From positions 96,121,382 to 96,185,381 of the forward strand of contig CM043971.1 of NCBI GenBank assembly GCA_014529385.2: a DNA stretch of 64,000 nucleotides. Reading direction: 5' to 3'. Source of the stretch: Adiantum capillus-veneris (Eukaryota; Streptophyta; Polypodiopsida; Polypodiales; Pteridaceae). The notes under the pieces were generated by a model. The model searched no databases and had not been told where the DNA came from. It was given only the letters and a program-made list of their open reading frames with translations. Positions within the stretch are counted from its first letter, which is position 1, and each line of letters opens with the position of its first letter. Shown in pieces: positions 57,569-64,000 of the stretch. The translations under genes were made by a program, and so were the position numbers.

Positions 57569-57857
57569 CTATGACAAAGCTACGCCTTCGTAGATTTTCT
57601 CAAGCGCTTCCACTCTAAGAAAACTTTTGTTATTACGCGCTTCACTTTTTTGGTACCAATCATGAATAAAATCATCCATGCCATCATTGTCATCAAAAAC
57701 ATGATTCTTTTTGTCACAATGTGAACCATATAGTTTCTTTAATCTCTCATAGCTGTTTAGGTCACTCTTACAAAGGAGTTTCATGCCATCAATTGACATA
57801 TGGGAGATGCCATGAGAAGGTAGATACACATCATTTTCAACATCATACTCTGGAACC
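57569..57857 (-). CDS. Candidate terminal exon, unknown protein
   Basis: On the minus strand an acceptor-like 'GTCATAG' precedes 'VPEYDVENDVYLPSHGISHM', which stays open to a stop at 57569 ('EALEKIYEGVALS'). Acidic, no recognised domain. It lies on the same strand as the SET-domain fragment at the right edge, separated by element E, so it could be a later exon of that or another host gene. Weakly supported. Confidence 0.3.
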
Positions 57858-58030
57858 TATGACATAGACACAACTATAAGCATTTTGTATACAAAAATCA
57901 AACTTGATATTATGTAAGATATACTTAGCATAAGAGGGAGACAAATTGATTAAGTAAAAAACTAAATAGCATCAAATATAGATGTGTGAATTTTAAAAAA
58001 AAATATATATATATAATCCACAAGTATACG

Positions 58031-58337
58031 TGTAATGGAAATTGCCTATGAACTTTGAGAGTAGCTGAATTAGGAAATTAGGTGAAGCACTTTTGAGAGA
58101 TTCTTGTGAGCATAGCGGTTGAACTTAATTGATGGTAGCAACATAAACATGGTACTTAGTTAACTTGGCATGAACAATACTTTTGCAAGAGAGAGAGAGA
58201 GAGAGAGTTTAGAGAGCATGACACTAGTTGAAGACCGGATTCATATGGAGCCGGTCCCCCCTCCAATAGGCATTTGTATTATAGTTTCTCCCATCAAGAG
58301 AGACTTGGTACAATACAATCTTTGTGTTCCTTGTAAC
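58031..58337 (-). repeat. Element E 3' LTR, truncated
   Basis: Matches the first 300 bp of 61769-63396 from TGTAATGGAAATTGCC to CTTGTAAC, then switches at 58338 into RNase H coding sequence. Includes a short (AG)n run at about 58186-58207. Confidence 0.9.
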
Positions 58338-61300
58338 GTGTTGAGCCTTCGGCTCTCATATGCTATGGCATGCCCTTCTTGAAGCAAGACTGGTCCAAGG
58401 CAATCACCACAAGCATCACATTGGACCTCAAATGGCTTTGAGAGATCTGGAAGCATAAGAACTGGTTGGGAGGTAAGCTTCTCTTTGAGCTTGTCAAAAG
58501 CACTTTGCTCCTTAGCGGTCCATGAATACTTAACATTTTTCTTTGTTAATTCATGTAATGGTCCTGCTATTTGAGAGAATTTTGCTATGAAGCGTCTATA
58601 GTATGCACACATACCAATAAAGCTTCTTAGCTCATGCAGATTCCTTGGATTAGGCCATGCTTTTATTACCTCCAACTTTGATGGATCCATACGGATACCA
58701 TCTCGAGAGATAATATGACCTAAGTATTGAATCTCTTTAAGAAAAAATTCACTTTTCTTTTGATTGAGAAAAATTTTATTCTCCCTTAATGCTTGAAAAA
58801 TCACTTGGAGATGTTGCTTGTGTTCCTCCAAGGAATTGGAGTAGATGATGACATCATCAAAGAACACTCGAGTGAATTTGCGGTAGGGTCTAAAAAATTT
58901 CTCCATTAATCGATTGAATGTAGCTAGTGCATTAGTCAAGCCAAAAGGCATGACTAGATATTCATAAAGGCCAAATGTTGTACGAAACGCAGTCTTTAGG
59001 ATATCTTCATTCACTATCCTTATTTGATGGTAGCCACTTTTAAGGTCAATCCTATTGAAGTAGGTAGATCCTTGTAGCTTATCAAAAGATCTTCTACCCG
59101 AGGTACAAGAAATTTGTTTTTGATAGTGATATGGTTTAGTGCACGATAGTCCACACACATGCGGTATGTACCATCTTTCTTTTGCACTAAAAGGACTAGA
59201 GAGCAAAAGGGAGAGGAGCTAGGCCTCACCATTCCTTTGTCTACCAATTCTTGTACTTGCCTCATAATCTCCTCTTGTTGAGCTTGTGAAACTTGATAGG
59301 GAGGTTTGTTAGGCGATGAGCTTCCTGATAGGAGTTCAATTCGATGGTCATCATCCCCTCATTTTGGAGGTAAGTTCATAGGGATATCATCAATGAACAC
59401 ATCTTGGAATCCTTTTAGAAAGTTACACAAGTCTAGCTCTTCTTGATTCCTATCATTCACCTTTGATGAAACATTAGGACCTTTCAGGGATTCTTTGACA
59501 AAAATCATGTATGCAGAAACTGAGCTTTTCATTGATTTATCAAGGGCAAGAGGATTTACAAGTGGTATAGTACGAGCAGACTCATTAGCATCTATGTACA
59601 TATTCTTTTCCCTATAAGAGAAGTAGATTCTCCTTTCCGAGAACTTCATGTTGGCAGCCATGCGGTTGAACCATGGTACCTGTAGGATAGCATCCTCATG
59701 TTGGAGAGGTGAGATAAAGAAGTCTTCTTTGTCAAAATAGCTTTGGACATGAAGCCTCAACTTCCCAATCAAGGGAGTAACAGAGGCTTGCTGTCCCTTG
59801 AAAGCGGCATCGGCAGTTACAGCATCTCCCATCTCAAAAGCTTGAATGCCCAACTTGGTGGCCAACTCCATTGATATGAAGTTGAGAGTAGAACCAGGGT
59901 CAAAAAAGATGAAGGCATCATGCTCCCTTACCTTTCCCCAAGCATAGGAGAGAGGTGATCCTTTGCAATGAGTATCCTCTTTTGGAGCTTTGATAGTGGA
60001 AACTCTAGGAGTCTCATTGCGAGCATTTCTTTTGGGGCAAGAACGATAGCCATGTCCTTGCTCCCCACACAAAAAACATTTGTGATCCTTGCAAAAATTT
60101 TCAAGCTCTTCAGGAGAGAGTTTATTTTTACCTTTGTAAACTCCTTTCTCCTTGGACCGATTGTTGTTGTTGTTATTGGAATGGCCGTGGGAAAAATTTT
60201 GGGCATTAATTTTTCCCTTTGCATCACTTTTTTCTTTATTTTCCACGTGTTTGATATTTCGTCTAACCCCTTGTTGGAAATTGATGCGTGAAGCAACCAT
60301 GGTATGGTGGATTACTTTACTGATAGAGTCAAGCCGTTGAGAGTTGACATACTCGGCCATCTCTTCAGGTAATGCCGCACAAAATTTTTGTTTTTGCTCA
60401 TCAAAGTCTATCTTTTGAAAGACAGTAGCCTTGAGATGTAAATCCCAAAACTTGGCCACATATTTGTGGATAGACTCATGAGAGAGAAGCCTTAAACTCA
60501 GCCATTTGGTGAGCACTTTGTCCTTTGCATCACTTGCAAGGAATTGCTTCATGATGGAAACTCGTAGAGTTTTCCATGTGTTTGGGGCTTCACCATTGCC
60601 TCGAAGGCTAGCCCACCATTGACGAGCCGATTTTTGGAAGTGCATAGCTACATGGCCTAGCTTGGAGGACTCCGTGAAGCCCTCGTCTCCAAAGGCCGCA
60701 TCAAATTGTTGGATGAAGTCCAATACTTTGTCGGTAGCTCCAAAGTTGCCATCATAGGTGAGAAAAGAGATACTCTTTCCTCCCTCTTTGAACTTCTTGA
60801 GCTTTTGTGACCTTTGCCATGCAGGGTAAGATTTGCGATGTCCTCCCCTCTTATATTCTCTAGGAGAATAGCCATAGCTTTCATCGATAGAGGAGGAAGG
60901 TGAAGAAGAAGGAGAAGAGGGTGACCTCTTTCTTGCCCTTTTCTTCCTTGGTTTCCTCTCTTCCCTTTTGCAGTGACGAGGAGAAGGACTATGGGTTAAC
61001 CATTTTCTCTTGGGAGGAGTTGGCGATCGTTTAGTCCTCCTTTGTGGAGCCACATCTTCGGAGGAATTTAGGGATTCATTGCTTTCTTTATCTTTGGATT
61101 CCTCCTCTCCTATGGGAGAGAGTATTCTTTTGGGGGTCTCTTCAAGAGGCCTCGTAAGCTCTCCCTCTCCAAGAGGAAAGGAAATCCCATAAGCACAAAT
61201 TTGTTGAACAAATTCGGCATGAAAAGTGGGGTTGCCCATAGCTTTCTGCTATCTAGTGACAAGATAATTAACAAACATGGGGGCATCATCATTGGCACCT

Positions 61301-61359
61301 TCATGTGAAAAATCAAAGTTATCAATGTTCATTCTCCTCTCTTGGTTATTGTCAGCCAT
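58338..61359 (-). pseudogene. Element E gag-protease-RT-RNase H polyprotein, disrupted
   Basis: ATG at 61357-61359 ('MADNNQERRMN'). Breaks: TAG at 61249-61251, TGA at 59359-59361 after 'MNLPPK', and a frameshift near 59085 inside RT. Gag: Arg/Ser-rich segment, then 'FIQQFDAAFGDEGF', 'ARQWWASLRGNG', 'FCAALPEEMAEYV'. CCHC: 'CFLCGEQGHGYRSC'. Protease: 'IFFDPGSTLNFIS'. RT: '[20 protein letters not shown]', 'LVMPFGLTNALATFNRLM', catalytic 'FFDDVIIYS', 'LGHIISRDGI', 'LRSFIGMCAYYRRFI'. RNase H begins 'FEVQCDACGDCLGPVLLQ' and is cut after 'ESRRLNT'. Few lesions, so a fairly young insertion. Confidence 0.92.
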
Positions 61360-61755
61360 GCTAATTAAACTTATGTGTTTACTTAGTGTATGCTTTGGCA
61401 GTTCAAAACCTTAGTTGCTACTCCTCTTAGCCTTTGAAAATAGGCACTTAAATATCTACACCCACGGCTCGAATTGGTTAATTATAGAGAGTAGTGGAGT
61501 GAGTCTAGCATAGTGAAGTTGTCGAGGGATAGCTCCTTTCGGACTTCTTATGGCTCAATAATGGTAAAGCCGTAGGTAAGTCTAAAAAGACTCCATAATT
61601 AAGACCAAAGCTCCCGAGGTGTGCACCATATCCCACATAGTGGGCTCAACAAAACCGATAAGAGATCCCATACCCACTTACCTGAATTAACAAAAACAAC
61701 CATTATTAGGCTACTTAAGGACCTCTCTTCTTAAGCAAGAAAAGAGAAACCAAAT

Positions 61756-61767
61756 GCTCTGATACCA
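61756..61767 (-). promoter_or_regulatory. Element E primer-binding site
   Basis: Minus strand TGGTATCAGAGC, the same primer type as the Copia element, one base from the LTR edge at 61769. Confidence 0.92.
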
Positions 61768-61768
61768 A

Positions 61769-63396
61769 TGTAATGGAAATTGCCTATGAACTTTGAGAGT
61801 AGCGGAATTAGGAAATTAGGTGAAGCACTTTTGAGAGATTCTTTGTGAGCATAGCAGTTGAACTTAATTGATGGTAGCAACATAAACATGGTACATAGTT
61901 AACTTGGCATGAACAATACTTTTGCAAGAGAGAGAGAGTTTAGAGAGCATGACACTAGTTGAGGACCGAATTCATATGGAGCCGGTCCCCCCTCCAATAG
62001 GCATTTGTATTATAGTTTCTCCCATCAAGAGAGACTTGGTACAATACAATCTTTGTGTTCCTTGTAACCTAGGTGATGCAATGAAGATGGAAAGCTTCAT
62101 GCATCACAAGCATAACATAAACTTGAAGAAAGCATTAACTATCTCAACCCTCAGTCCCAAGGCCTCAAACACCTTCGAAGGTGGAGAGAGCTAGCGGGGA
62201 ATGAGGGTAGGGAAGAGGAAGAAGAAACATTCCATAGGAGAAAGAAATAGTTCCTCACTTATCATTACTCTTCTTGCTAGCATACATAATAGCACAGTAA
62301 TGAAGATGGAGAGGTTTGCAAGCTTAAGCATTGAAGCATGGCTCTTGGTTGGATTTGCATTCCATAGCCAAGAGTGTTCGTGTAGGCTTTTACTCTCGCA
62401 ATCTTGGAGAAGGAGGTGGTGTTCCTAAACTTTCACCAAGTGAGAATGGCTTTGCAAATGAGTGTGTGTGTGTATGTGTGGAGTATATCCCCTAGCACCC
62501 CCCCTCCTTGCTTTGGGTGAGTGGTGACCTTTATGCATGTTGCAAGCTCATTGGAACCCTCGCCCCCTAGCCAATCACATGCAGCATGCAGTCAAGTACT
62601 TTTGGGTAGTCTTTTGACAAGTGTCCTCCTTACCCCTTAAAGAGAGAGAGCTTGAAAATATCTAGATATTTGCTAGATGGAAGCAGAAGTTCATTGGACC
62701 CCTCTTTATCCCAACCAATAGCATTCAAGCACACCATGTGGTTAAGCTTAGAGTTTGATATGTGCTCTTTTAGAATTCCCCTAACTTTGAGATTTTTATG
62801 CATAGGAAGTTTCTCAAGCAACTCCTCATTAAGTGTGTAGGTTATCTTTTTGACTCAAGCATCTTACCCCCCATGCATAGGAAGCTTCTCAAGCAACTTC
62901 CTCATTAAATGTGACAAGTACCTCAAGTACCTTAGTTATCAAGCATGACAAGCATCTTAGGTGGAGTTCCCACCTCAAGCACATCCCTAGCTTGCTTAAG
63001 TTTAGGTCGGGTTCCCACCTCAAGCACAACACTACCTTGCTTACGGTTCCCACCTCAAGCACAACCCTAGCTTGCTTAAGGTCAAAGACAAGTTTAGGTC
63101 AGGTTCCCACCTCAAGCTCAGCCCTAGCTTGGTTAAGGTCAAAGGACTTTTAAGACTAACCATTGGAGGTCTTTAATGAAGCTAACCCTAAGGTCTTTTA
63201 AGCTTCATTAGTTAACCTTGCTCTTTGACAGACCATCTCTCATTTGGGCCCCTTTACCATTGGCCCCGTGTTGAGATAGATCCGTAAGCACATGTCTATA
63301 TTCTAACCCTTGTTCCCGTTTATTATCCCATATTAAATGATCAGTTGAATATGAGAAAATCATTTGGGTTGGTTAGATATTAGATATTTAATGACA
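61769..63396 (-). repeat. Element E 5' LTR, 1628 bp
   Basis: Starts TGTAATGG and ends ATGACA in plus orientation. Shares ordered blocks with the solo LTR at 19935-21514. Contains AG and GT short runs (61928, about 62460). Confidence 0.88.
62963..63145 (+). repeat. Four-copy tandem repeat inside the E LTR
   Basis: 'GGTTCCCACCTCAAGC' recurs four times (about 62963, 63008, 63044, 63100) with 'CCCTAGCTTGCTTAAG'-type sequence after each; spacing 36-57 bp. An 'ATGCATAGGAAG.TTCTCAAG' block is also doubled near 62801 and 62874. Confidence 0.85.
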
Positions 63397-63423
63397 ATAT
63401 GTTTCCTATATACACTTTTACAT

Positions 63424-63990
63424 ATTCAATCTTGAGGTGGAGGTGCTCTTTCTGCCCTATAAAATTCATAATTCACTAATAATTTGTCACCGACACGTGA
63501 TGACCTAATGGCATTTACAAGAATGTATCTTGGAACATCTCTACTCATGTATTCCAATTCATGCCCATTTTCGCATTCCACAAATGTGCAATTGGTTCTT
63601 GCATTCCTTCCCCGAGTGCTATTAATTAAGTTGGCTATGTCTCCATGTGTATATGGTCTGCCATCTACATAAAGTTTGACTTTTTGCATGGGTAATGCCT
63701 CTATTTGAAAGGGATGTTTCATTGAGATACAAAGCATAAGTGGTCATGCTACGGATGTAGCACGCCAATTGATGCCAAGGGCTCCATCCATATATAGGTC
63801 CACAAAAGCGCATAAGGGTCACCTCTAAATATGGTGGGACTTGTAGATTTTGTGCAATGAATAGGCCACATCCTCCATTTGGAAGGATAGAAGGAGCTAT
63901 CATGTAACGAGCGTCCCAAAAGGTAAAAACCTCTCCATCTTTAGGAAGAGATCTTCCATGCCAATCCCCATAGTGTCTGCAATCATACAA
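63424..63990 (-). pseudogene. SET-domain protein (histone-lysine methyltransferase-like), frameshifted, runs off the window
   Basis: Minus strand. 'APSILPNGGCGLFIAQNL' then 'CGPIYGW' resembles the SET-N start ('..NGG.GLFAA..I..G.....Y.G'). After a frame change near 63700-63710, 'VDGRPYTHGDIANLINSTRG..ARTNCTFVE' and 'VPRYILVNAIRSSRVGDKLLVNYEF' match the SET core ('GNIA..IN....NC...', 'GEELL.NYG'). A stop at 63424-63426 ends the frame. The SET fold transfers methyl from S-adenosylmethionine to lysine. The substrate cannot be inferred. A missed short intron could also explain the frame change, but no good GT..AG pair was seen. The upstream part lies outside the window. Confidence 0.65.
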
Positions 63991-64000
63991 CTGTATTAAA

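Larger units (their letters stand above)
58031..63396 (-). mobile_element. Gypsy element 'E' with internal deletion
   Basis: Right LTR 61769-63396; left LTR truncated to 58031-58337. Flanks are ATACG (58026-58030) and ATATG (63397-63401), a 5-bp duplication with one change. Primer site TGGTATCAGAGC is on the minus strand beside the right LTR. Gag, protease, RT and the start of RNase H remain. A deletion joins RNase H directly to mid-LTR, removing the rest of RNase H, integrase and the polypurine tract. Confidence 0.9.

Overview
The window looks like a transposable-element-dense stretch of a large land-plant nuclear genome, most likely a fern or fern-like lineage. That attribution is inference. 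It rests on one long intronless pentatricopeptide-repeat (PPR) gene of the kind abundant in seed-free plants, plant-type spliced exons, GA/GT microsatellites, and deeply nested Copia and Gypsy LTR retrotransposons primed by plant-type primer-binding sites. There is no bacterial operon structure. Most coding sequence is retrotransposon or Helitron derived and broken.

Layout. 38-3136 (minus) is the only clearly intact host-type gene, a 1032-residue PPR protein. 3.3-6.5 kb holds microsatellites and short local duplications. About 6.5-14.4 kb is a Helitron-type element. It has a spliced, apparently open replication-protein-A-like gene, followed by a long Rep-helicase-endonuclease reading frame with three in-frame stops and one frameshift, all upstream of its intact catalytic motifs. 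14.7-15.5 kb carries a small terminal-inverted-repeat element and tRNA-like (SINE-like) pieces. 16.6-18.4 kb, resuming at 23.3 kb, is a degenerate array derived from antisense PPR sequence.

A defective Copia element (18383-23293, minus, target duplication ATTGC) sits in that array and itself contains a 1580-bp solo LTR (target duplication TGAAG). From 23361 to 32177 two 529-bp direct repeats are the matching LTR parts of another minus-strand element ('A'). A gag-protease relic with its own LTR and primer site ('B') lies between them. Element 'C' (plus, from 32178) interrupts the right LTR of A and decays through gag, protease, RT and two RNase H domains. It is cut at 39694 by the very large plus-strand Gypsy element 'D' (39695 to at least 57100). 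Finally, Gypsy element 'E' (58031-63396, minus) is inserted about 30 bp beyond a frameshifted SET-domain gene at the right edge.

Element D is the most unusual part. It has (i) nine near-perfect 22-32-bp palindromes in two clusters with the same spacing rule, each cluster ending about 179 bp before an ATG; (ii) two tandem copies of the integrase zinc-binding region; (iii) a second retropepsin-like domain downstream of the integrase, followed by a Trp/Lys-repeat tail; and (iv) an open 857-codon coiled-coil ORF downstream of pol. It is 5'-complete (LTR, primer site), but I found no 3' LTR in the window.

Limits: no database search or alignment software was used. Element boundaries given without target duplications are approximate, and family assignments rest on motifs read by eye.
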